A stretch of 64,000 nucleotides of DNA from positions 1 through 64,000 of the forward strand of contig LLCB01000162.1 of assembly GCA_001414345.1 (NCBI GenBank), in the 5' to 3' direction. The translations under genes were made by a program, and so were the position numbers. The stretch is from Hymenoscyphus infarciens. Taxonomy: Eukaryota; Ascomycota; Leotiomycetes; Helotiales; Helotiaceae. Below the pieces are notes generated by a model. That model was not told the DNA's origin. It ran no database searches and worked only from the letters and a program-made list of their open reading frames with translations. Below are positions 45,922-56,359 of the stretch, piece after piece (the stretch's first letter is position 1; each line of letters starts with the position of its first letter).

Positions 45922-46530
45922 TGTCGATGTTCGTGGGAAGGTGACGGTGATGGTGATGGTGATGGTGGATGGAGCGTATTACTTTGGAGTTGAGAGGAGG
46001 AGGAGGAGGAGGAGGAGGATGTTGTGGTATGCAAAAGGCATCAGCCCATCTTGTAGCATGGCATTTGGTGGTACTAAATAGGTGAAGAGCTAGGTACCCA
46101 AGAAGAGGGGTTCATGCAATGTGGAGGGGAGGGGATTGGCGGGGGAAGAGCTCCTGGAGCTCCACACACTACCAGTACCAGTACTCGTACTCGTACATTG
46201 CTGTACATTTCTTACCGGGTGCTCCAACCAATACTAATAGCTCTTCAATCACCACCAAGCAAGCAGAAAAGTCCCATAGCCTAGAGCTAGCTATGGTGTA
46301 AGAGTGATAGGAATCTGATAGGAATATGATAGCTATCTTTCTGACTTGCTATTGATTCTCGGAATAGCTTCGTGGGGGAGAAGACCTGCTGTGACTTACC
46401 TTACCTTTAGTTGTTCCTCATCCTGCTGAAGCCCCACTGCCTCAAACCCCCCCCCCCCTTCCTCCACCCCCCCTGCAAAATAATTCTCGACCTTCAACTT
46501 CACGCCCGCAACACCATCAATCCCCCCAAT
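45922..46530. other. divergent promoter region with GAT/GTG and (AGG)n microsatellites
   Basis: Directly upstream of the kinase start, 45939-45970 holds GGTGAT-type repeats and 45995-46018 an AGG array (CCT on the gene's strand). A C run lies around 46447-46459, upstream of CSL4. No gene is seen in the 609 bp. Confidence 0.6.
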
Positions 46531-47240
46531 ATGTCGCAAACAGTAACCATCGCCGTGCCAGGCCAACGCCTAGGAACAACCAGCGAATTCCTCCCCGGCC
46601 CAGGAACACATATCCACGATGCCTATCTCTACGCCTCAATCCTAGGCCCCATCAAGACCACTACCCCTCCCAAACCCGCCGGGCCTCAAAAACGATTGAC
46701 GAAAATCACAGCTGCGGCGCCGGCAGCGCTACCCACGGTCTCTATCGAACGGGATATCTCTGCAAATAGTGGGAAAGATGGAGCGGGGACGTCAAAGTCG
46801 GAAATTCTGCCAGAGGTCGGCAGTACCGTCCTTTGCCGAGTGACGAGGATTAAGCCAAAGGAAGCCAGTGTTGCTATCCTGGTTGTTGGAGAAACTGTCT
46901 TGGATGGGGATTGGCAGGGCTTGATACGAGTACAGGATGTTAGGGCTACGGAGAAGGATAAGGTGAAGATCTTTGAGAGCTTTAGACCTGGAGATATTGT
47001 GAGGGCGATTGTGGTATGTATTTTGCTCGCAGAAGAAGAGGAGAAGCAAGAACTGATTTTTGATCTTAGATTTCTCTTGGAGACCAATCGAATTATTACC
47101 TTTCTACGGCAAGCAACAATTTGGGCGTTATTATGGCTACGAGCGAGGCGGGAAATTCCATGTACCCAGTCAGCTGGAAAGAATACAGAGATCCGGAGAC
47201 TGGAGGGAGTGAGAGTCGAAAGGTGGCCAAGCCCTTTTGA
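46531..47240 (+). CDS. CSL4: exosome complex cap subunit Csl4
   Basis: Two exons (46531-47013 and 47070-47240; 56-nt intron) give 217 residues. The N-terminal barrel begins VTIAVPGQRLGTTSEFLPGP and GTHIHDAYLYASILG. The S1-like domain contains VGSTVLCRVTRIKPKEASV and FRPGDIVRAIVISLGDQSNY across the splice junction. The end, MYPVSWKEYRDPETGGSESR then KVAKPF, is the family's C-terminal block. Csl4 is one of the three RNA-binding cap proteins of the RNA exosome, which processes and degrades RNA from the 3' end in nucleus and cytoplasm. Reading frame across the junction is exact. Confidence 0.92.
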
Positions 47241-48059
47241 AAGAGATCACGCCCAAGGGGGATTTGTGTGTATATCAGCATAGCGGTAGGCGTTGGGGTC
47301 TTAAAAACGGTCTATGTCTTACGAAATTTACACTCGACACATTTCTATTTGAGATACCCGTGGTTCGAGGAGAGGAGAGATTTGGGTGGAAAATGGCCCG
47401 GTCATATTGCCTACATGAAGAAGCTGCGAAACGATCAATGGAGTTGGCGGTTTCGTATGTTGGAAACACTCATGCATTTCTGTGGTTCAATTGCCCTTGT
47501 AAGCCTGTCCACACATTCTTCCTCTCTTCTGCAGAATATTTCAAGAGTCCATATCATTTCGAAATTCAGATGTAGGAGACGGGGATCTTTCTGCGTTCCC
47601 CTACCTCACTTTGCATTGTTACGAACACTCTTAAGTTAATTGAATAATGTCCGAGAAGGGTTGGGAGAATTAGAAGCCTGGCTTCTTGATTCTCCCAAGT
47701 ACACTCCTAGCATTACTAGAATCTGTACGCAGCCGCGTCTCTTACCAAGTTCTGATATTTCTTTCTCTGTTTCAGTTCGACTCACACGTGATGTGACTTC
47801 ATTTTTACCACCTGGTCAGTGATTGCTTCATCACTTCCATTAGTTAGTGACTACACTTACTTAGATGCAATTAGCTTCAATGGTAAGCATCATCAGTCCT
47901 TCCCCCATCTTCCACTCTCAAAACCTTCCCTCGATCATTCTACACGCACTCTCCAATCAGACACTTCATTCATCCTAATTCTTCAATCCGACTCTCTTTC
48001 ACCATCATTCCTCTCAATCATCCGATTCTTACACCACTCAACCTCCAGCATCCTTCACC
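47241..48059. other. intergenic, no gene seen
   Basis: Several overlapping short frames but none with conserved features or good start context. The last 250 bp are pyrimidine-rich and look like the promoter and leader of the PPxY gene. Confidence 0.45.
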
Positions 48060-48644
48060 ATGTCTCCTTTCAAAGATCCGCCCCCAGCGTACCATTCCCT
48101 ACTTCCTTTATACGAACCTCGAGGTCATCGCGGTATACCTTCCACATTCACAAATACACCCCAGGCACCTATACCTCATACACCTCATACACCACAAACT
48201 CCACTCCTTTCACGTACTCGGCCTATATCACCAATCTCACCCCTCACAGACCAACGAGCCATATCGCCCATCACACCGCTCCCACCACCATTAATTTCCA
48301 CAACCACAACCATCACCACATACCAACAAACTTCCAACATCTACTTCGCAACCATAACCACAACCTCAATAACCACCAGAGCGGCACCACCAACAGATGC
48401 CGAACTATCAATATTATGTTCTTTGTGGGAGTCCCTCATATCTATCATAATCTTTCTCCTCTCCCTTATGCACCGCCTTTTCTCGAGCATAGGTCTCATA
48501 TTCTCTAGAATACTCACCGTCTTCTCTAGCATTATGTGTATCGTCGCTCCTGTACTCTTCTTCTTCCTTTATCTGATAGGCTTTGGCCTCTGCGTTGCTG
48601 CTATCAAGGTTGGGTTAGAATGGTTCGGGTCGATTAATGCATGA
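48060..48644 (+). CDS. small PPxY-motif membrane protein, intact member of a local family
   Basis: Single-exon product of 194 residues. It begins MSPFKDPPPAYHSLLPLYEP, which contains a PPxY motif (PPAY) of the kind bound by WW domains of Rsp5/Nedd4 ubiquitin ligases. A Pro/Thr-rich middle with TPHTPQTP-type repeats and TTTTITTYQQTSN follows. The C-terminal 75 residues hold hydrophobic segments (LISIIIFLLSL and VAPVLFFFLYLIGFGLCVAA), so the N-terminus probably faces the cytosol. Three decayed relatives lie at 14.4-15.9 kb. By analogy with yeast PPxY membrane adaptors it may recruit a Rsp5-type ligase to a membrane; this is inference. No family name is known to me. Confidence 0.65.
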   Translation: MSPFKDPPPAYHSLLPLYEPRGHRGIPSTFTNTPQAPIPHTPHTPQTPLLSRTRPISPISPLTDQRAISPITPLPPPLISTTTTITTYQQTSNIYFATITTTSITTRAAPPTDAELSILCSLWESLISIIIFLLSLMHRLFSSIGLIFSRILTVFSSIMCIVAPVLFFFLYLIGFGLCVAAIKVGLEWFGSINA

Positions 48645-49376
48645 AAAGAGGGGGTTTGTTTAGCGAGAGAGGTGTGGGGAGTATTGTTAGATTGGAAGAG
48701 ATATGGGAATTGGTTGTTGGCATCTGATTGTGTTTCATCTCTCTTTTGTTATTTTCTACAAATTATTAATACTTTTTCTTCTTAAGGTTTTTTGTTCGTG
48801 ATATCGTTTGAGACAGCGTAAGAAGTGAGTGGAGTGGAGTGGAGTAGCGTAGTCCTCTGAAGTGTGTCTTCACTCAAATTAACTCGAGTATCTTCAGCGG
48901 ATACGAGCCGAAAAACGAAGCGAAAGATCGAGTGGGTGTATTCTTCTATTTGTAGTCTACGTAGACTCTACAACTTGGTGTAACTCTTGAATAGATGCAC
49001 GTTACTACCTGCCTATGCTCTGCTTAACCCGAAAAAGCTACCCTGTCCTATTTTGAGCCACCCGAGTAGCTCAGAGTAGGTGAGTAAAGCGCACCTGAAT
49101 AGTGGAGAATTTGGTGCTTTCACATTTACTAATGTCAAACCAGGGGGTATCGAAAGGTGGGGAAACGAGCTGTATTTAGTGGAAATTACTATGGCTATTA
49201 GGACATAAGACTTTCGAAGCCTCTCTGTACGTTTTTCCTCGCACACAAAAGTCTTGCTCAGATTTCCTTCTCAAATTTCCATACATATCTCTGATAGAGG
49301 GATTACTATGCTTTGCATCCCAGGTCGTGATACCATGAAGTAATTACCAACCCCCTAAACACAGTGCAAAACTCCA
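48645..49376. other. intergenic, no gene seen
   Basis: It contains short direct repeats of GTGGAGTGGAGT type near 48830-48845. No gene or RNA is supported. Confidence 0.45.
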
Positions 49377-50455
49377 TCAGCGCGAGTATGGCACTCCTGT
49401 ACGCGATGCCCTAGCAGCGATAGAAGTACTCGAAGCGGCCGGAACAACGCGTGTTGGGTTTACAGAAGCACTTGAAGAAACCGCAGTCGAAGTCGCTGCT
49501 ACTGTTGAGCTTACCGCGGCACCTCCATGTCCATGTCCATAGCCATCATCATCCCCAGCGACTGGTTTTCCCAAATATCCCGCCCCCGGAACACTGATAT
49601 CGTAGGCATAAACCTCTGTGGAGAAGTATATCAAACTGGCCGAGGTTGCTAGCAGCAAGAGTATAGTTTTCTCCCTTCGCTAATTCGATACTAGTACAGC
49701 CGTTATATCCATCAGCGTGGTGATTGGCGGTTTCCGCTCCTACTGGTGTGATATGGTAAAGACGATGAACCAAGTCACCAGCCTAGAAATCAGCAGGTCG
49801 ACCGGTTGCGATTGTGAAACCACGTGAGCAGAGGGCTGCGAGGGGGAGATTCGTTGTGTATGAAAGTTCTCGGATGTGGCGTTGGATCCGCGCCAGTGTC
49901 CTGCCCATTCTAAAGTATCATGTTAGAACTACTAGATCTTTTTTTTGGGGGGGGGGGGGGGGGGGTACTTACAATCTTGGGTGGCACAGTTCTTGTCGGG
50001 AGCATCACAGCGGAAGAGTACACCAGCACGGTTTGCAGTTGCGATTCGGTCCAACCATCCAATGCCGGGGGCAGTTGGTCCAGCACCGAAGTACTTTTGG
50101 AAGATCTCCGAGTTGTTTCCCGTGGACCAAGACTAATGAAGTTTCGTCAGTACATTGTACATCAAACTTAGGCGTGGAGGAAATACATACTATGTTTCTC
50201 AGCACGTTGAGCATGGAGAACTGCTTCTTCGAGTCCCTTGGAGATCTGGTTTTGTTCCGTGGCGTTACAAGAGCTAGGAATTGGAAACTCGGAAACATCT
50301 CCGGTCTTCCTATCATAAGCACCCGCAAGAGGAGTTTGACCTGAGGTGTCCTCTGCGAACGAGAGGGGTGTAGCACGCTCGGTTATTGGAAGAGGCAAGA
50401 CAGCGGCGAGAGCTGTTTGAGCGAAAATTCCAAGAAGGAAAGTGGAAGTGTGCAT
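49377..50455 (-). pseudogene. Asp f 2/Pra1-like secreted zincophore pseudogene
   Basis: The minus strand retains a signal peptide (MHTSTFLLGIFAQTALAAVL), a mature N-terminus with SCNATEQNQI, then NNSEIFQKYFG, GVLFRCDAPDKNC, WAGHWRGSNATSE, LCSRGFTI, the zincin-like HRLYH motif, HADGYNG and VYAYDISVPGAG. All are blocks of the Asp f 2/Pra1 family, secreted zinc-binding proteins. The blocks lie in different frames. The first canonical intron (donor at 50190, acceptor before 50132) leaves the frame shifted, the second junction creates TAA, a short deletion removes the region after ATSE, TAG at 49783-49785 interrupts the block before HRLYH, and a one-base shift precedes the VYAYDI block. Such a load argues for a true pseudogene rather than one sequencing error. 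Confidence 0.8.
49947..49965. repeat. G19 homopolymer within the zincophore pseudogene intron
   Basis: Nineteen consecutive G follow a run of T. It is the longest homopolymer in the window and prone to length error, though it lies in an intron so it does not explain the coding lesions. Confidence 0.9.
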
Positions 50456-50888
50456 CTTGCAGAAAGAGTTCTTGACGAGCCTGTACTTGAGTTTTAAAGA
50501 GGTAGATTGCTTGAAGGATAGAGAGCAAATAGTTTAACGGGTCAAAAGACTTTATTTACTTGCCAACGCCCATTCGTCGGATGTTAATCTGATTTACCCA
50601 GATGCTGTACTTCTCGCATGCTCCAAGACTTTTTGGAAAAGTCTGAATGGCCAAGAGATGAGAATTGGGGGAAAGTCAACACTTCCAGCTCGTAAGGTTG
50701 GCGCTGAGGTGGTCGAGAACTTGTAGATTTCAGGCCAGGTTTGCCTGCCAAGATAGGAGTCAATTGATCCTATCCCAGCCTCTTGAAAATCAAGGGGGGC
50801 GGTTTTTGCAAAGCCGGGACTCTGTGTCATGGAAAGTGGTGATATCCCATCCAATCTTCTGTTTTCCAAGAAATAAACTACGGGATCC
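50456..50888. promoter_or_regulatory. divergent zincophore/transporter promoter with PacC-like sites
   Basis: The 433-bp spacer holds three matches to GCCARG, the known Aspergillus PacC core: 50650-50655, 50734-50739 and 50747-50752, all on the plus strand. Chance would give fewer than one. I found no exact CAAGGT (ZafA core); TAAGGT occurs near 50693. In Aspergillus the corresponding divergent promoter responds to pH and zinc through these factors. Confidence 0.4.
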
Positions 50889-51455
50889 TTGTTGATAGTA
50901 GGCTTTACTTTACTTTTTTGTCAACAACTAGGTAGCAGTTGTCGCTCATTCTTTATATCATGTGTAAAGCTTCTTTGTGAGGTATATTTTTTTTGTGGAC
51001 ACTTCTTAGGAGCTGGCTTGGTGTTGGCTACAGCTGGTGTATCAACTAAGCTCTGTTTCCCTCTAATGACTTAAATTTTACAAGTGCAATTAGACGCTAT
51101 AACCACGTATCTTTCTTGCTACTCGCTGCTCTAAAATACAGTAACTACTCATTCATCCCGTCTAAGCAAAATCAAGTATTGGGTCTCGCGACTTTCTTTT
51201 GCCTTCGTCACTCCCATCGGAATGGCAATCGGTATCGGTGTTCGACATACATTCAACGGCAATTCGCCCAGTACCATTATTGCATTGGGCACATTGGATG
51301 CTATATCCGCGGGAATCTTGCTGTGGGTTGGATTTGTCGACTTGTGGGCAAGAGATTGGATGTTTGGAGATTTGAGAGAAGCGCCCCTTGCAAAGACGGC
51401 GTTGGCGGGTTTGTGTTTGGTAGGTGGGATGAGTTTTCTCGGGAAGTGGGCTTGA
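50889..51455 (+). pseudogene. ZIP-family zinc transporter remnant
   Basis: Two separated ZIP blocks remain. At about 50998-51045 the frame reads GHFLGAGLVLATA, matching the second membrane helix motif of fungal ZIP transporters, but the following His-Leu-Pro motif is lost. From about 51195 to 51455 another stretch reads FAFVTPIGMAIGIGVRHTFN, GTLDAISAGILLWVGFVDLW, WMFGD and GMSFLGKWA plus stop, the complete C-terminal helices. Only about 150 bp separate the blocks, where an intact gene needs several hundred codons with the metal-binding helices. It is therefore an internally deleted pseudogene, and introns cannot supply the missing part. It lies divergent from the zincophore pseudogene. Confidence 0.8.
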
Positions 51456-53013
51456 GTACATTGAGCTGAAGGAAAGTCTGGAACCAGGAGAAAAGGAATA
51501 ATGACAAAATAGACCACGAGGGAGAAAGAAGTCGGTAGTAACGATTTTATGAATACACGCCAGTTGCTTGGGTTGCTTAGCATATATAGACCAAAATACT
51601 GAATCGTACTTTGAAAAATGAGAGGAGCCTTCCTGAGCTCTTCCTCATACCAGATATCTGTGAAGCCCAATCATTGAAATAGGAACAAGTCTGCCTGTCA
51701 AGGTAAACCAAACTTTACACCCCGGCAATGCTTAGATGAGCAATTCAATGCGAAAATAAGTGCTTCCACTCCCCAACACCATCAGCGATACTCATTGTGA
51801 ACACTGTGAATGATGATTGAATCGGCACACGCTAGAACCAAAAGAAAGATTTGGAACTGTGACCAAACAAAAATGAATAAGAGGGACTGCCAAAGTGGAG
51901 GTTTAGGTTGTAGCACGAGTAGACGAGGTTCAAGATACCTAGTTTCCTCACTTACTTGCTCCAAACTTCACTTCAACACCCCACAGCCCCACCCACCAGC
52001 TGCCTCTCCAGCGACACATATAATTCGAAATAACGCTTTGTACCATCAGCATAAAACAGTCGCCTTGGCTGGAACGGTTAGAAAAGGTTCTTAGAAAAGT
52101 ACATCTCGAAAGAGATTGAGCTACCACTACTATCCCATGCTAGACGAAAACATTCCTGATTAATTTCACGATGACTTTGGGTCGTGTTGGCGGAGGTAAT
52201 TCTCTGCACTGCAACATTCTTTTTGCAGTTTTTTTTTTCCCAAAGAGCGCTGGACCTGTGTGTGGGTAGGTTTCTGTATTTTTTATTTTCGTGGAGAAAA
52301 ACACGCATTGCCTTTTACTCTCACCCGATTCTTGAAAACACAGAATTGAGATCTTCTTCTCCATCTCACCTCAACCCTTGCGCTCTGTACCTCTCGCTCC
52401 CACCTCAAGCATACTCTCATATTGTAGTACCCCAATACGAGTTCGACAACAATCAACATATTATAGAGGTTCAGGGTGGGCAGGAGGGGCTTTATACTCT
52501 GGGTGTGAACAGAGAGTAGTTATGCATTTCTTCCTCTTATTGCCCTCGTCGTCTTCGCATGACGTGGTCTAGGTTGAGCTGAGTTGAGTTGAGAAGGTAG
52601 GAGCGACCCCAACCTTGTGTTGCGTCCTGATGGTCAGGTTTGATGGGATGTCAGGAAATTAAACTCCAAATCTACATTTAGTCAACAAAAAATCAAAACA
52701 ACATTTAGAGAAGAGATCAACATTGCAAATAGCAGAGAACAATCATGAGAGTTTTGCTAGTCGCTTTTGTCCATAGTAAGTGTATTGCATTATTTGTCCA
52801 TGGTTAGCGTAAATAGCGATCCATCACAAAGGTAGCCCGGCTCCTGGAATCAAATTGACTCGACGCCTGGGACGCCGCATATCCAGGTATTTGCCATTCA
52901 TGTATTAACAAGATGGTATCTTCATTGACTTTTTTCTTCAACGCCATTGTATTCCCAGAGAGCCACTCTTTAGTAATTGTCATAATCCCACCGAATTTCC
53001 CAATACCATTCCC
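51456..53013. other. intergenic, no gene seen
   Basis: Only short frames on both strands without recognisable features; mixed composition and no repeats of note. Confidence 0.45.
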
Positions 53014-53593
53014 TCAACTTAGGAGAACGAGGATGACTGAGTCTCCACGCAAAAACCTGTAATAAAATAAATCAGCACTCCTTTCCTGATATTGAACGCG
53101 GAGTGACGGAATGGGGGTTCCCATGTTGACACCGCCTATTCCATCAAAAGAGCCCAACTCACATCTTGCTAATAAATCGATCCTTGTTCACAGGTCTTCC
53201 CTTCTTTCCGGCACTATTTCTCGGCGTCTCAGTCCACATTTCCTTCACGTTCTCCAAGACCATATTGCAATGTCTGTCGAAAGCCTTGACACGCGCGAGC
53301 AGTTTTCGATTGTTTCGGCAGGATATCAGGACCTGGGCGTGCGAGCGAACAGCGGTCTGGAGGATGGATAGAGGACCGGATGTGAATTCATGCTCTTCGA
53401 GTTGAGCAATCTCAAACTCGCTATCGGAAGGGTCAGTATGGGGTAGATTGAGGCGCGGGGTGGAGGGGAAATGCGACGCACGTAAGTTCAGCTCGAGGCT
53501 TGGAGAGAAGTTCTCTAGATAGAAGTTAGTCAGGTTGACGGCGGAGTAAGAGGACATCCTTGATACATACGTGATCTTTGCTGCGTCGGCCAT
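53014..53593 (-). CDS. SMD2: small nuclear ribonucleoprotein Sm D2
   Basis: Four exons (53571-53593, 53482-53514, 53163-53420, 53014-53056) give 118 residues, the usual SmD2 length. The start [20 protein letters not shown] crosses two introns. [20 protein letters not shown] and [20 protein letters not shown] form Sm motif 1, and [15 protein letters not shown]m motif 2. SmD2 is one of seven core proteins around U1, U2, U4 and U5 snRNA. Exon 2 is only 33 nt, yet frame and homology across both of its junctions are exact. The last exon adds just 14 codons. The gene is divergent from the hydrolase gene, with 291 bp between starts. Confidence 0.93.
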
Positions 53594-53884
53594 GATGTCG
53601 TTTTGTTGATACCTACCTAGGTACAATAAGTATAAGTTATCCAAATGTTGTCCAGCCTTGCGCTGCAGTTCAAAATCGCGATGGCAGCTCCCAAAACGGC
53701 TTAGCTCCAGAACCTTAAATTTCGGTGCAGCGCTGTGGAAGCCGAGGGGGGCCGAGGAAAGTAGGTAGCCCGAAGACCTCGTTCTACTTTTGTATTGTAC
53801 AGACGCTTCGACTTCCTCTCCATTCCCTTTCCTTTCACTGTACCAATTACTTCATGTACAACTAGGCCTCAGTTCCCTTTCTTG

Positions 53885-55476
53885 ATGTTTGCGAGGTCTC
53901 TCTACTCGAGGTCGGCGGTGCGCTGCTGTGGCTCAAGGCCTGCTGCGACCATGCCATTGAGAGCTTCCATCAACCCTAAATTTCTAGGTGCCGCAAATGT
54001 ATGTATCAACAGGATTGTAGTAAGGAGCTCTATACTGATCCTTGGCAGATGACTACAGAGTCGACATCCAGAACCAAGGAGCCTGAGGTTATAAAAGAGC
54101 TACAAGGGGACGAAAAGGAGGATGTTTTATTTGATACCCTATTTGGACTACGGACGATCGAGCTCAATCGACCTCGGAAGCTACACGCCCTAAATGGATC
54201 CATGATTCGGAAAATTGTGCCACGGTTACAGGAATGGGCGAAATCCGACATGGCGAATGTGGTGGTGATTAAAGGTTCCGGGGAGAAGGCATTTTGCGCT
54301 GGCGGCGATGTCACCCAGCTGGCAAAGGACAACACGGAAGGTCCTGAGGGCCAGAAGAAATCGATCGACTACTTTGGCCTGGAATATAAGCTCGACCATC
54401 TCATCGCAACATACTCAAAGCCTTATGTGGCAATCATGGACGGCATAACGATGGGCGGTGGTGTTGGATTAAGTATACACGCTCCATTCAGAATTGCCAC
54501 GGAGAAAACAGTATTTGCAATGCCCGAGACGACCATCGGATTCTTCCCGGATGTTGGAGCTTCTTTCTTCTTGCCACGGATGCCTGGGGGTGTGGGCACA
54601 TACCTTGCGCTCACGAGCAATAAGCTGAAGGGTGCCAACGTGTACTATGCGGGCGTTGCGACACATTACATACACTCAACTTCCCTTCCCGCACTCGAAC
54701 GCCGTCTCGCTGAACTTCGATTTAAGGATTACTTGTCGTTGGACGAGCGATTACAGCTTATCGATTCCACTATTGAGGAATTCAGCACTGGGCTTCCACA
54801 CGACGAGCCGATAGTTCTCAGTGGCCGCCTTCGAAATATCGTTGATGATGTGTTTGGCGAGTCGAAATCCGTTGCTGAGATTCTCTCCAAGCTGCAAGAA
54901 ATGTCCCGATCGAAAGGAACCGATGGCACCTGGGCACGGGAAACACTCGAGACTCTCCACAAGCGTTCACCAACCGCAGTGCATGTGGCGCTGCGCCAGA
55001 TGAATCTTGGCAGGAGATGGTCAATTGCAGAGACCTTTCAGAGAGAACACCAGATCGCTGCCAAATTCATGAAACATGGTGATTTCACGAAAGGTGTATA
55101 TGCACTTCTTATCGACAAAACTCAAAAGCCAGAGTGGGAGTTTGGATCATTGGAAGGCTATCAGGAGGCACAATCGAAACAGGCAACCGACCTTACCGAT
55201 CCATTCTTCGATATCGAGGGCCAAGGTGCGCAACGACTGACGTTGCTGACTGATGGAGATTATCACCAATATCCACATTGGCGATTTGGAATTCCTCACG
55301 AGGCCGAGGTTGAGCACTTTGTCAAGCAAGGTGGAAAGACAACGAAGGAAGTCATTGATCACTTTGTCAACGAGAAGCGGGGGAAGCAGGGCGTGCGCGA
55401 GATTATGCTGGACGTCATGCAAAGGAAAACCCATTCAAAAGGCGGCAAGGCCATTTGGGGCCCACCACCACACTAG
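53885..55476 (+). CDS. EHD3: 3-hydroxyisobutyryl-CoA hydrolase, mitochondrial
   Basis: Two exons (53885-53998 and 54049-55476; 50-nt intron) give 513 residues. The N-terminus MFARSLYSRSAVRCCGSRPA is a basic, Ser-rich presequence for mitochondria. The crotonase fold is clear: KGSGEKAFCAGGDVTQLAKD, the oxyanion-hole region DGITMGGGVGLSIHAPFRIA (about 167-186) and MPETTIGFFPDVGASFFLPR (about 196-215), whose Glu and Asp are the catalytic residues in HIBCH. The enzyme frees 3-hydroxyisobutyrate from its CoA ester in valine breakdown. In yeast the homologue Ehd3 is also a mitoribosome-associated protein. The C-terminal 70 residues (HFVKQGGKTTKEVIDHFVN onward) extend beyond the bacterial enzyme. Confidence 0.92.
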
Positions 55477-56359
55477 CTTCAAAATCTGAGGGTAGGGGGA
55501 TGGATGTATGATAGTGTGGCAAATCCTCGATGATAATCTGATGGATCATAGAAATGTTAAGATATTACTGGTCGCAAAGGAAAAAGCGAAATTTAGCGAA
55601 GAAAAGGAGTTGTCATGTGATGATGTAAAGGGGGTGTGGCATCAAAAAGCCCAAGTGGGGCTGAGTCATAGGCGGGAAATAATCTTGAGCAACATTTTCT
55701 AGCGAAAGTATATAAAGGGTGTTGGAGCCCCCTCAAAAAATTCCATGATTCATTTCTTGTTTGGTGTGCTGCTGCCTCTTTATTCCATCCACTAAATCTC
55801 TCTTATTTGACAACCTTGTTCGGAGTTACACTTGCCGATCAAGTTCCAGGCTGACCTGTCACAGCTTGCTATTTTGACGTGCATATCCGGCTGTACCCTG
55901 GTTAGCGCTAGTGTCAGGGGGAGCTAAGTTAATCCGATCCGACTTCAAGGCTGCAAGCTCTATTCCTCTATTCAGCGGCTACTTCCTCTTGTCTCACCAA
56001 ACACCCTCCTACAACTCAACCCTCTTACTTAGGTAGAAACAACTCGACTTCTTTCCTCCTCAGCAGTGCTACGGAGTACTCTGGCGTTTATTTTTGTTCT
56101 ACTTCAATTTTCCTCTTTAGAAAATCAATTCTTTGTCGCCTTCTGCGCGTTGTCTGAATTCTCCTACGCGTAAATACTTCACCATTCGCGTCCAAGTACC
56201 GGCCACCACCTTTTCCGCCTTCGCCTTCGCCTTGACCTCTACCGCGACCACGTACTTCCCCCACAAACCCCCAATGCATTTACGATTACTACAATAGTCC
56301 CCAAGGAGCTTCGCGACAGCTTCAAACCTTTCTTGGGTTCGTACTAGGAAAGGATCGAA
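55477..56359. other. intergenic, no gene seen
   Basis: Promoter and long leader of the GATA gene are likely here; the 3' two thirds are C/T-rich. No further coding frame is supported. Confidence 0.45.

Noticed and set aside
49050..49110. TAGCTCAGAGTAGG-like string resembling a tRNA D arm
   Set aside because: No B box or matching stems within 100 bp.
54030..54335. Antisense open frames across the hydrolase gene
   Set aside because: They are shadows of the codon usage of the sense gene, with no start context or homology.
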